From contig CBDDZZ010000001.1 of NCBI GenBank assembly GCA_965235975.1, forward strand, positions 397,928 through 461,927: a DNA stretch of 64,000 nt. The letters run 5' to 3'. The position numbers and the translations under genes are program-made. This DNA is from Fontibacterium oligotrophicum. Lineage in GTDB: Bacteria; Pseudomonadota; Alphaproteobacteria; Pelagibacterales; Pelagibacteraceae. This document shows positions 47,840 through 56,968 of this stretch, piece after piece. Under the pieces are notes generated by a model. That model saw only the letters and a program-made list of their open reading frames with translations. It was not told the origin of the DNA and made no database searches. Within the stretch, counting starts at the first letter, position 1. Each line of letters opens with the position of its first letter.

Positions 47840-49762
47840 CTAATTTACTTCTTTAATAGCTTCAGATTCTTTTTTCTTAGGTCTTTTATTTTCTTTAAAT
47901 CTGCTTTTATTAAAAAATTTTTTTCTTTTTACCTTGTAATCATCGTGTTTTTTTTTATCGATAGTTTCTTCTTTTTTTTCTGAACTATCCACAACATCTT
48001 TTTTAACTGGGCTTTCAAAAGTTTCTTTTAAGGAAGGCTCTTTAACTTCAGTTCCATTAAATTCACTGATCAATTTCTTTTTTGAGTCAAAAAAGCTAAA
48101 TAAAAATTCTTGAGTTAAAAATTCTGTATTGTGAACTAAATTGATTTTGAATTTATATTTATCTTTAAAAAATTTAAGTTCAGTTGAATAATTAATATTT
48201 AAAATATCAATTATTTTTTTAGATAAACTAACATTTATAATTTTAATTTTTGTGTCACTAAATGCACGTTCTTCCAATAATTTAAGTATTTTAAGGGCGA
48301 AAGAGTCAACGGATAGCTGAATTTCCCATTTAATAGAACTTTCTCTTAATCTTTGTCTTGTCATTTCAAGCAGACCAAAATTACTTATTCTTCCAAATTG
48401 GATTCTTGCTTTATCATTTTTTAAAGATTCTCTTAATTTTCTCTCTACCAGTCTTTTATTGGAGTAATTTTCCATATCGATAAAATCTATTACGATTAGA
48501 CCAGCTAAATCTCTTAATTTAACTTGCCTTGCAATCTCCTCTGCTGCTTCTAGATTATTTGTCAGAGCAGTTTTTTCAACATTTCTTTCCCGAGTAGATC
48601 TTCCTGAGTTAATATCAATTGAAACCAAAGCTTCTGTTGGGCTTATAATTATGTAACCGCCTGATTTTAATTCTATTCTAGGTTCAAAAATTGAATTTAA
48701 ATATTTTTCAATATTATAGTGATGAAATATTGGAATTTTACCTTTATATTTTACAACATTTTTTACATGAGCACTTGAGATTTTTTTCGCATATTTTTTT
48801 GCAGCCTCAAATGCTTTATCGCCATCAACAACAATACTATCGATGTCTTTACTATAAAAATCTCTTATAGCTCTAGCAATCAAATCTTCCTCTTCATAAA
48901 TTGTACTAGGGGCAATAGATTTTAAAGTCTTCATTCTTATTTCTTCCCACGTACTTAATAAATTTGTTAAATCGTCTTTAATTTCATTTTTAGTTTTATT
49001 CGCTCCCGCAGTTCTGACAATTAATCCCATTGTTTTTGGAAGTTCTAAATCATTGATAATTTCCTTCATTTTTTTTCTATCACTGGAGCTGTAAATTTTT
49101 CTAGAGATCCCGCCACCCTTTGCTGTGTTTGGCATTAGGACAATATATTTTCCTGCAAGGGATATAAAAGTCGTAAGGGCAGCTCCCTTTTTTCCTCTTT
49201 CTTCTTTTACGATTTGAATTAAAACTATTTGGCCAGGTTTGATTACTTCTTGAATTCGATATCTTTTAAATCTGTAAAAATTTCTATTATTTTTAGATTT
49301 GTCTTCGACTTGATTTTCCTCATTTGAGTCAATACCATCATTTGTTACTTTGTTACCGATACTTTCCTCATCTTGATCACCATTGGATGAATTTTTATCT
49401 TGTAAATTAATCTCTTCACCTTGTTCAGACTGTTCAGTAATTTCTTTATCATTTTCCTCTAAAAGTTTTGTTCTAGCTTCTTCCTCTTCTTTTTTAATTC
49501 GATCTTTATCAGCCTGAGGAATTTGATAATAATCTGATTGAATATCGTTAAAGGCTAAAAAGCCATGTCTTTCGTTTCCAAAATCTACAAATGCTGCTTG
49601 TAAGGAAGGTTCTATTCTACTTACTTTGCCTAAGTAGATATTTCCTTTTAGATTTTTGCGATGAATATTTTCATATTCATATTCTTCAATTCCACGATCG
49701 GACTTGATAACAATTCTAGTTTCTTCTGGATGCGAAGCATCGATAAGCAATTCCTTAGACAT
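47840..49762 (-). CDS. Ribonuclease E/G, compact, lacking the Zn-link cysteines
   Basis: A 640-residue endoribonuclease for mRNA decay and rRNA maturation. KELLIDASHPEETRIVIKSD opens the family and the S1 domain (residues about 35-180) carries an acidic insertion. The catalytic core has the DNase I-like LAGLIVIDFIDM aspartate region and ISNFGLLEMTRQRLRES. Immediately after this, where E. coli has the Zn-link CPxC, the sequence goes straight to SIKWEIQLSVDSFALKIL, with no cysteines. The lysine-rich tail (about 585-640) is short, so there is no long degradosome scaffold. Whether it is RNase E or G cannot be decided. Confidence 0.9.
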   Translation of the reverse strand: MSKELLIDASHPEETRIVIKSDRGIEEYEYENIHRKNLKGNIYLGKVSRIEPSLQAAFVDFGNERHGFLAFNDIQSDYYQIPQADKDRIKKEEEEARTKLLEENDKEITEQSEQGEEINLQDKNSSNGDQDEESIGNKVTNDGIDSNEENQVEDKSKNNRNFYRFKRYRIQEVIKPGQIVLIQIVKEERGKKGAALTTFISLAGKYIVLMPNTAKGGGISRKIYSSSDRKKMKEIINDLELPKTMGLIVRTAGANKTKNEIKDDLTNLLSTWEEIRMKTLKSIAPSTIYEEEDLIARAIRDFYSKDIDSIVVDGDKAFEAAKKYAKKISSAHVKNVVKYKGKIPIFHHYNIEKYLNSIFEPRIELKSGGYIIISPTEALVSIDINSGRSTRERNVEKTALTNNLEAAEEIARQVKLRDLAGLIVIDFIDMENYSNKRLVERKLRESLKNDKARIQFGRISNFGLLEMTRQRLRESSIKWEIQLSVDSFALKILKLLEERAFSDTKIKIINVSLSKKIIDILNINYSTELKFFKDKYKFKINLVHNTEFLTQEFLFSFFDSKKKLISEFNGTEVKEPSLKETFESPVKKDVVDSSEKKEETIDKKKHDDYKVKRKKFFNKSRFKENKRPKKKESEAIKEVN

Positions 49763-49939
49763 GATGATAAATTCCTAAATTTTTGATTAATTTTTAATGA
49801 CATAAAATTCATTTGTTTTCTTACCTATTATAATAAACATCTGTGCTAAAATATCTATTTAAATCTTAATAATTTATGCAAATCATTGTAGAAGTTATTT
49901 GGTTATTAAGTAAATAAACCATTAAAACTGATTTTTAAA

Positions 49940-51035
49940 ATGATCGAAATTAAAAATATTGCAGAAAAAATAGGTAAATCCTTGGATAATATAAGGGGGT
50001 ATCTTTGATAAAAATCAGGTTGATAAAAAAATCTCAGACCTAACAGCGCAAACAGAACTTCAAGATTTTTGGAGTAATCAAAAAAATGCAGAAAAAGTAA
50101 TTAAAGATAGAAATTTTTTATTAGAAATTAAAAACAACTACGATTTTATTTTTAAGGAGCATTTAGATAACAAAGATCTTTTAGATATTGCTTTTAAAGA
50201 AAACGATGAAGCTTTAGCCAAAGAATTAAATAAATCATTTGAAAGTAATTTAGAAAAATTAAAAAAAATAGAACTTCTTTGTTTTTTATCAAATGAAAAT
50301 GATGCCTTGGATGCTTATGTTGAAATTCATGCTGGTGCCGGAGGTACAGAAAGCCAGGATTGGGCCGAGATGTTAAGAAGAATGTATTCAAGATGGGCAG
50401 AAAAAAATAATTTTAGAGTTGAACTTATTCATGAAAGCAGAGGAGAAGAGGCTGGAATAAAATCATCAACAATTAAAATATCAGGTCAATTTATTTATGG
50501 CTGGTTAAAGGGAGAATCTGGAGTTCATCGTCTAGTTAGAATATCTCCATTTGATTCAGGAGCTAGAAGACATACTAGTTTTGCAAGTGCCTGGGTTTAT
50601 CCTGTTGTTAATGAAGATATTAACATTGAAATTCTAGACAAGGATATTCGAATAGACACTTATCGATCGAGCGGTGCAGGGGGTCAACATGTTAATACAA
50701 CAGATAGCGCAGTTAGAATAACTCACATTTCAAGTGGTATAGTGGTGCAGTGTCAGAATGAAAGATCACAACATAAAAACAAAGAAACTGCGATGAACAT
50801 GTTAAAAGCAAGACTTTATGAACTAGAGATGAAAAAAAAACAAAAAGATTCAGATAATTTAGAAGATTCTAAAAAAGAAATTGGCTGGGGAAGTCAAATT
50901 AGAAATTATGTTTTACAACCCTATCAGTTAGTTAAAGACAATAGGACTAATATTGAAATGACAAATCCGGAGAAAGTATTAGATGGAGATATAACAGTAT
51001 TTTTAGAAGCATCGGTATATCAAGGAATTCATTAA
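49940..51035 (+). CDS. prfB: Peptide chain release factor 2 with programmed +1 frameshift
   Basis: RF2 ends translation at TGA and TAA. A 22-codon leader frame begins at ATG 49940 and ends at an in-frame TGA (50006-50008). The +1 frame continues DKNQVDKKISDL, then the acidic coiled region, SPFDSGARRH (the RF2 SPF tripeptide) and SSGAGGQHVNTTDSAVRITH with the catalytic GGQ. About 364 residues in total, normal for RF2. The shift lets low RF2 levels favour frameshifting at its own stop, an autoregulatory circuit. Here the broken frame is therefore natural. Its stop overlaps the next ATG. Confidence 0.97.
49994..50008 (+). promoter_or_regulatory. RF2 programmed frameshift signal
   Basis: AGGGGGTATCTTTGA: an internal Shine-Dalgarno-like AGGGGG (49994-49999), a three-base spacer, the slippery CTT (50003-50005) and the TGA stop (50006-50008). 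It equals the 15 bases of the E. coli prfB site, except that the base after TGA is T instead of C. Confidence 0.97.
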
Positions 51036-53335
51036 TGATTAAAAAATTTAAAGTTTTATTTATAATTATTGGAGTTTTTGTATCTACAATAATTTTTTTG
51101 TCTTATGGTTTTCAAACATCAAATCTTAATGAATTAATTCAAAAAAAATTTAATGAGCAATATAAAAAAATTAAATTAGAATTTAAGAATGTTAGAATAA
51201 GTTTAGATATAAAAGATTTTGCAATTAAATTTAGCCTGAACGAACCAAAGCTTTCTCATAAAGGCGATTTAACAAATATTTATCAAACTAATTTTGGAGT
51301 TGGCCTTTTTTCAGTTTTGAAGGGAAACTTTGACCCAAAATTTATTGAAGTAAAATTTTCAGAAAATTCATTTGAAAAAAGTCTAGAGTTAGTAAGAGAT
51401 GTATTTTTAGAAGATGATCAAAAAGGTTATTTTGCAAATAAAGTTAAAAAAGGTTTAATTAAAGGTGATCTTAAGATTTATAATGAAGATACAATAAAAA
51501 TTGAATTTTTAGGCAGTATTAAAGATGCGTTTTTTTTAATTACTAATGATTTGCCAGAGTTTCAAAATATTAATGCCAATATTGAATTCAAGGGCAAAGA
51601 ATTAAATGTAAACATTTTATCAGGTTCAGCGGCGGGTCTAAATTTTGATAAATCTAAAATTATTTTAAATGAACTGACAAATAGTTATAAAGTTGCTCTT
51701 GATTTAAATTTAGCTGGAAAATTTAACTCATTAAAAGAGTTTAAGAATTTAAAAATCCCAATTTTTGAGGAGATTTCAAAAGATTTTGAAAAATTATCAT
51801 TTTCTACAACGTCAAGTAACAAGATAGACCTAGAGTTTGATAAAAAGGGAAATCTTTTAAACACTTCAATCAAAGGCAAAGCCGATATTTCAAATCTAGA
51901 ACTAGATTTATTTCAAAATGCCTTTCCTAATATTCTCGATGAAAAAAACCGAAAATTTAAGAATGGGAAGTTAAAAGCTGAGTTTGATAAAAAAAGTATA
52001 TTCATTGATGGAATTATTTTTAATCAAAATGATACTTTAGATTTTAAGATTAATACTGATTTAGCAAAAAAAACATCAAAAATTAATATTATTTCCGAGG
52101 TAAATTTCGTTAACTGGCAAAAAATTTTTAAACCTGAATATATAAAAGGATCTTCTAAATTTTACATTCAGTTAAACATTAATAAAGATCAATATTTATT
52201 TGATACAAGAGTTGATATTAAAAAAAGTCTCATAAGTTTTTCTCCTATTAACTTTAATAAATTATTAGATGATGAGGGACAGGTTCTTTTAAAAGGAGAA
52301 GTTAAGAAAAGTATTACTGAACTTGATAAAGTTTCCATCACAGCAGGCAAAAATAAGATTGAAATATTTGATCTAAATTTTGATGAGAATTTTTCTATTA
52401 CATCTCTTAATAATATTTCTGTGAATACCGATAAGAGTAATTTTAAAATTACATCTTCCAAAAAAAATAACCTAAATCATATAGATATTTCTGGAAAACG
52501 ACTGGATGCTAAATATATAATTGATAGTTTAACAAGTTCTAAACCCTCAACCTTAGTCTCAAAAAAATTTAATGGGACGATTAGTGCAAATATTAACACA
52601 TTAGACACTGGTACTAACGACGATGTTAGAGATTTTGTTTTAAATGGAACAATTTTAAAAGGTCAATTTACAAAATTAGATGCCAATGGAATTTTTTCAA
52701 ATAAAGAAAAAATTACAATAAAAATAAGCAGAAATAAAAATGGCAATATTGCAACCTACATGCTCTCTGATCGAGCAAGACCCTTTATTGCAAGTTTTAA
52801 TTTTATAAAGGGTTTTGAAAAAGGAAAATTAGAATTTAATTCTGAAGACTTGAGCCCAACCTCATCAAAGGGAAAAATCATTATTACAGATTTTAAAATT
52901 AGAGAAATACCTGTTCTTGCACAAATTCTTTCCTTAGCTTCTATTACTGGAATTTTAGATACTTTGAAGGGCGATGGAATTCGTTTTGATAATGCAGTGA
53001 TTGTTTATGAAAATGATGAAAAATTTTTCACCTTTAAAGACTTTTATGGAACTGGCCCATCCCTTGGTTTTATTGTTGAGGGTAGAATTAATAATACTGA
53101 TAATTTTACAAGTGTGGACGGTAATTTAATCCCTGCTTATGAAGTTAATCGCCTTTTATCTAATATTCCAATTTTAGGTCAGATTTTAACGGGTAAAAGT
53201 GGCGATGGAGTATTTGGTGTTAGCTTTAAAATTAAGGGAAAAGATAATAATTTTGAAACAACCATTAACCCTATTAGAACTTTAACACCAAGATTTGTGC
53301 AGAGATTTATAGAAATATTTAAATCTGCTAAATAG
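51035..53335 (+). CDS. AsmA-like/YhdP-type envelope protein
   Basis: A 766-residue protein with one N-terminal transmembrane helix (about residues 5-24) and a long beta-rich periplasmic part of repeating groove-type strands. The C-terminal segment (about 590-740) with IRFDNAVIVYENDEKFFTFK and DFYGTGPSLGFIVEGRIN fits the AsmA-like C-terminal domain found in YhdP, TamB and AsmA relatives, and SNIPILGQILTGKSGDGVFG is the signature near its end. These proteins are thought to bridge phospholipids from inner to outer membrane. It is intact. Its 3' end overlaps convergent tyrS by 8 bases. Confidence 0.8.
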   Translation: MIKKFKVLFIIIGVFVSTIIFLSYGFQTSNLNELIQKKFNEQYKKIKLEFKNVRISLDIKDFAIKFSLNEPKLSHKGDLTNIYQTNFGVGLFSVLKGNFDPKFIEVKFSENSFEKSLELVRDVFLEDDQKGYFANKVKKGLIKGDLKIYNEDTIKIEFLGSIKDAFFLITNDLPEFQNINANIEFKGKELNVNILSGSAAGLNFDKSKIILNELTNSYKVALDLNLAGKFNSLKEFKNLKIPIFEEISKDFEKLSFSTTSSNKIDLEFDKKGNLLNTSIKGKADISNLELDLFQNAFPNILDEKNRKFKNGKLKAEFDKKSIFIDGIIFNQNDTLDFKINTDLAKKTSKINIISEVNFVNWQKIFKPEYIKGSSKFYIQLNINKDQYLFDTRVDIKKSLISFSPINFNKLLDDEGQVLLKGEVKKSITELDKVSITAGKNKIEIFDLNFDENFSITSLNNISVNTDKSNFKITSSKKNNLNHIDISGKRLDAKYIIDSLTSSKPSTLVSKKFNGTISANINTLDTGTNDDVRDFVLNGTILKGQFTKLDANGIFSNKEKITIKISRNKNGNIATYMLSDRARPFIASFNFIKGFEKGKLEFNSEDLSPTSSKGKIIITDFKIREIPVLAQILSLASITGILDTLKGDGIRFDNAVIVYENDEKFFTFKDFYGTGPSLGFIVEGRINNTDNFTSVDGNLIPAYEVNRLLSNIPILGQILTGKSGDGVFGVSFKIKGKDNNFETTINPIRTLTPRFVQRFIEIFKSAK

Positions 53336-54569
53336 CCTCTATTAAAACGTGTTGTTTCTTTCCAAATGAAATTTTGATTATTTTTTCACCCTTAAAATCA
53401 TCTTGAGTGACAATTTTTTTTTCATCCAAAATAATTTCATTATTTATTCGATAACCTTTGTTTGAAATATTTCTTCTAAATTCTCCATTTGATTTTGCAA
53501 AATTAATTTTAATAATCAATTCGTTAAAAGAAATTCCTCTATAGAATTCAGATTTTTTAATTTCAATTTTTGGCAAATCATCGCCAAAAGATTTATCTTG
53601 AAATGTTTTTTTTGAAGTTGCCTCAGCATTTAAAGAGGCTTTTTCGCCATGGAGTATTTTGGTTGCCTCATTTGCAAGAATAATTTTAAAATCATTAATA
53701 TTTCTTGATTTGTCATTTTCAAAATTAGCGATCTCATGAATTGGCAATTCAGTAAATAATCTTAAATATTTAAATACGTCTGCATCATTTACATTTCGCC
53801 AAAATTGCCAGTACTCGTAAGGGCTTGTTTGTTTCTCATCAAGCCATACAGCTCCCTTTTCTGTTTTACCCATTTTAGCACCAGAGCTTGTAGTAATCAG
53901 TGGTGTCGTTAAGCCATAAGATTCTTTTCCATTAACGCGTCTAATTAATTCAATCCCATTGACGATATTACCCCATTGATCAGATCCGCCTATTTGTAAG
54001 ACGCATTCATTTTTTTTATTCAGTTCAAGAAAGTCATATGCTTGTAAAATCATATAATTAAATTCTAAGAAACTTAATGATTGCTCTCTGTCTAATCTAA
54101 GTTTTACGCTATCAAAAGTTAGCATTTTATTAATAGTAAAATGCTTTCCATAATCTCTTAAAAAATTAATATAATTAATTTTAGTCAGCCATTTTTCATT
54201 ATTTAAAAAAACAAATTTATTATTTCCTTTGCTATTTAAAAATTTATTAAAAACTTTTTTAATACCTAAAGTATTTTTTTTAATTTCTGTACTCGTTAAA
54301 ATTTTTCTACTTTCTTCTTTTCCAGAAGGATCTCCAACCATGGTTGTGCCGCCCCCTAATAACACAATTGGTGTATGACCAAAATTTTGAAATAATCTTA
54401 GACACATAATCTGCACTAGGCTACCAACATGTAAACTTGGAGCAGTGCAGTCGAAACCGATATATAATTTAATTTTTTTATTATTTAAGAGTTTATTTAG
54501 ATTATCGAAATCAGTGCACTGATTAAAATATCCTCTTTCTTGAAAGGTTTTGATAAGATTCTGATTCAT
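53328..54569 (-). CDS. tyrS: Tyrosyl-tRNA synthetase
   Basis: A 413-residue class Ic synthetase. FDCTAPSLHVGSLVQI holds the HIGH-type motif (HVGS), QIGGSDQWGNI binds tyrosine, and SSGAKMGKTEKGAVWLD carries the KMSKS-type KMGKT. The S4-like RNA-binding domain is at the C-terminus (about 350-413). It is divergent from anmK with a 48-base gap. Confidence 0.96.
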   Translation of the reverse strand: MNQNLIKTFQERGYFNQCTDFDNLNKLLNNKKIKLYIGFDCTAPSLHVGSLVQIMCLRLFQNFGHTPIVLLGGGTTMVGDPSGKEESRKILTSTEIKKNTLGIKKVFNKFLNSKGNNKFVFLNNEKWLTKINYINFLRDYGKHFTINKMLTFDSVKLRLDREQSLSFLEFNYMILQAYDFLELNKKNECVLQIGGSDQWGNIVNGIELIRRVNGKESYGLTTPLITTSSGAKMGKTEKGAVWLDEKQTSPYEYWQFWRNVNDADVFKYLRLFTELPIHEIANFENDKSRNINDFKIILANEATKILHGEKASLNAEATSKKTFQDKSFGDDLPKIEIKKSEFYRGISFNELIIKINFAKSNGEFRRNISNKGYRINNEIILDEKKIVTQDDFKGEKIIKISFGKKQHVLIEAI

Positions 54570-54617
54570 TCAATAAGATAGTATTATACAAAATTAAATA
54601 ATATTAAATCTATATAA

Positions 54618-55712
54618 ATGAATAAATACATTTCCCTAGGAACCATGAGCGGTACTTCTATGGATGGAATTGATCTTTCAATTATTAATTCTGATGGCGA
54701 AAATAATACTTCTATAGTTGATAATTTTTTTTTCGAATACAGTTCAGATTTTAAGTTAGAATTAATAAATATTAGAAAAGAAATTTTAAAAAAAACTGAT
54801 TTAATATCAAAAAAACCAATTATTAATGACTTATCTAGAAAGATTACACTCCTTCATGTTGAGGCAATTAATAAAATTTTAAAAAAAAATCCGGTAACGA
54901 AACTAGATTTGGTAGGTTATCATGGTCATACCCTAATTCATAAACCTGAGCAGGGATTTACATTTCAATTGGGAAATCCTGAGCTTATGGCGCAATTATT
55001 AAAGACCAAAGTTATTTTTAATTTCAGAGATAATGATATTGAAAATAAGGGACAGGGTGCGCCATTGGTTACTCTTTATCACGGCCAAATCTTAAAAAAT
55101 TTAAACCTAATAAATAATGGTGTTATTATTAATATTGGCGGGATTGCAAACGGAAGTTATTTCGAAAATTCAATTATTCATTCCAATGACATTGGACCTG
55201 GTAATTGTCTGTTAGATCAATGGATTAGAATAAATTCAAAAGATTTAGAATTTGATAGGGAAGGAAAAATTTCTGAAAAAGGAGAGGTGAATACTTTAAT
55301 GCAAGAAGATTTTTTAAATCATTATAGCTATCACGATAAAAAAAAATCACTAGATATAACCGATTTTAACATAGCACAATTTCGCGGCCTTAAATTAGAA
55401 GATGGTGCAGCTACTTTAGTAAGTGTAACTGCAAATCTAATTGCTAATTTTATTAAAAATATTAAAGAAAAAAAAAATAAAGTTATCTTAGCAGGAGGAG
55501 GTAGAAAAAATAAAACCTTAATTAAATTTTTATCAAAAATTTTAAATGTCAATGTTGAACCCATTGATCAATATAACTTTGCAGGTGATTTTATTGAATC
55601 TCAAGCTTTTGCATATCTTGCAATAAGGAGTTTAGAAAAAAAAATCCTATCTTTGCCAACTACTACGGGAGTGATTAAACCAGTTACAGGCGGAATAGTT
55701 TACTCGAATTAA
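54618..55712 (+). CDS. anmK: Anhydro-N-acetylmuramic acid kinase
   Basis: A 364-residue kinase that opens and phosphorylates anhydroMurNAc from peptidoglycan turnover. SLGTMSGTSMDGIDLSII is the N-terminal phosphate-binding signature, GYHGHTLIHKP contains the anhydro-sugar region, NIGGIANGSYF is conserved, and ILAGGGRKNKTLIKFL is the late ATP motif. It is commonly next to tyrS in alphaproteobacteria. It overlaps the convergent hydrolase by 4 bases. Confidence 0.94.
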   Translation: MNKYISLGTMSGTSMDGIDLSIINSDGENNTSIVDNFFFEYSSDFKLELINIRKEILKKTDLISKKPIINDLSRKITLLHVEAINKILKKNPVTKLDLVGYHGHTLIHKPEQGFTFQLGNPELMAQLLKTKVIFNFRDNDIENKGQGAPLVTLYHGQILKNLNLINNGVIINIGGIANGSYFENSIIHSNDIGPGNCLLDQWIRINSKDLEFDREGKISEKGEVNTLMQEDFLNHYSYHDKKKSLDITDFNIAQFRGLKLEDGAATLVSVTANLIANFIKNIKEKKNKVILAGGGRKNKTLIKFLSKILNVNVEPIDQYNFAGDFIESQAFAYLAIRSLEKKILSLPTTTGVIKPVTGGIVYSN

Positions 55713-56365
55713 AATCTAGATTCTTTTTTAATATATTTTTCTATCGCAGTATTAAATTCCTTATCTTTACCTGCAAAGAAATGATTAGCATTTTCAATTT
55801 TAACAAAATCTACATTAATACTCTTTTGATTTTTAAGTTTAGTCTCTAATGTTTTTGTTGCATCTTGAGGAACGAGTTGATCATTGGATGCATATAAAAC
55901 CATGCCTGAGGATGGACAGGGTGCTAAAAAATTAAAATCATAAATATTAGGTTGAGGACAGATCGCTATAAATCTATAAATTTCAGGTCTTCTCATTAAT
56001 AATTGCATGCAAATTAATGAACCAAAGGAAAATCCAACAATCCAGCTTTCATTAGTAGTTGGATTTTGTCGTTGAATCCAATCTAATACAGCTGCTGCAT
56101 CTGATAATTCTCCCTGACCATTATCAAATTTACCTTCACTTTTTCCAACGCCTCTAAAATTAAAACGACAAACAGAAAATCCATTTTTAAGAAATGTATG
56201 AAATGCATTATAGACAACTTTATTATTCATCGTGCCACCGTATTCTGGGTGTGGGTGAAGAATTAAAACTGTAGGAGCGGTTGCATTTTTTCCTTGAACA
56301 TATTTTGCCTCAAGTTTTCCATCGGGTCCGTTAATAAAAGTTCCTGCTGGATTAACTGTACTCAT
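55709..56365 (-). CDS. Alpha/beta hydrolase (COG2945-type)
   Basis: A 218-residue serine hydrolase. LILHPHPEYGGTMNNKVVYN is the oxyanion region typical of this family, FNFRGVGKSEG follows, IVGFSFGSLIC carries the nucleophile GFSFG at about residue 107, VLYASNDQLVPQ has the catalytic aspartate and IENANHFFAGK has the histidine. Natural substrate is unknown; relatives are simply annotated as alpha/beta hydrolases. It is divergent from iscR with 132 bases between. Confidence 0.85.
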   Translation of the reverse strand: MSTVNPAGTFINGPDGKLEAKYVQGKNATAPTVLILHPHPEYGGTMNNKVVYNAFHTFLKNGFSVCRFNFRGVGKSEGKFDNGQGELSDAAAVLDWIQRQNPTTNESWIVGFSFGSLICMQLLMRRPEIYRFIAICPQPNIYDFNFLAPCPSSGMVLYASNDQLVPQDATKTLETKLKNQKSINVDFVKIENANHFFAGKDKEFNTAIEKYIKKESRF

Positions 56366-56438
56366 AGAATTTTGATGAATTATTATTTTAACAAGGGGCT
56401 CTTATACCACAAAAGCATTTGAGTTTTGGTTTTTTTTT

Positions 56439-56463
56439 AAAGTTGACTAAATTAGTAGGAATA
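56439..56463 (+). promoter_or_regulatory. IscR type 1 operator overlapping the iscR promoter
   Basis: AAAGTTGACTAAATTAGTAG matches the IscR type 1 consensus core GACTRWWWYAGT exactly, with two purines correctly spaced beyond it and only the C after AGT replaced by A. TTGACT within it (56443-56448) also looks like a -35 hexamer, with GATAAATT about 17 bases later. A second arm AATTTAGTC at 56468-56476 pairs with GACTAAATT (56445-56453). The site begins 59 bases before the iscR start, so the holo-repressor would block its own promoter, as known in E. coli. Confidence 0.75.
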
Positions 56464-56497
56464 GATAAATTTAGTCATAATTAATCATTAATTTACT

Positions 56498-56968
56498 ATG
56501 AAATTAACAGCAAAAGGTAGATACGCTGTAATGGCGATGGCTGATCTTGCTAATTTTAATAAGCAGCAAAAACCAGTCAGTTTGAACGATATATCTATAC
56601 GACAGAGTATTTCTCTTTCTTTTTTAGAGCAATTATTTTTAAAATTAAAAAAGAAAGATTTAGTTACCAGCGTTAGAGGAAATTTAGGCGGATATCGACT
56701 TTCCAAAGAACCAAATAAAATTTATCTTTCATCAATCATTGAAGCCGTTAACGAAGATATTAAAACGACTAAATGCAAATTAAAGTCCAAAAAAGGATGT
56801 ACTGGAAAATCAACTAAATGCATCACCCATAATCTTTGGGATGGGTTATCACGCCACATTAGTCATTATTTTACATCTGTTACATTGATGGATGTTTTAG
56901 AAAATAAAATTCCAAAAAGTACGCCAATAGAAAATTCAGCAAGTCAATTACAAGGAATGAATCGATGA
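56498..56968 (+). CDS. iscR: Fe-S cluster regulator IscR (Rrf2 family)
   Basis: A 156-residue transcription factor with the Rrf2 winged helix (MKLTAKGRYAVMAMADLANF) and DLVTSVRGNLGGYRLSKEP as recognition wing. Three cysteines in the loop (about residues 92-110; CKLKSKKGC then CTGKSTKC) are followed by ITHNLW, giving the Cys3His set that binds [2Fe-2S] in IscR. It leads the SUF operon and overlaps the cysteine desulfurase gene by 4 bases, so cluster status probably controls all of 56498-63811. Confidence 0.93.
   Translation: MKLTAKGRYAVMAMADLANFNKQQKPVSLNDISIRQSISLSFLEQLFLKLKKKDLVTSVRGNLGGYRLSKEPNKIYLSSIIEAVNEDIKTTKCKLKSKKGCTGKSTKCITHNLWDGLSRHISHYFTSVTLMDVLENKIPKSTPIENSASQLQGMNR

Noticed and set aside
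49940..50306. prfB as a pseudogene like the other shifted genes
   Set aside because: The stop coincides exactly with the canonical RF2 frameshift site, so the shift is programmed.
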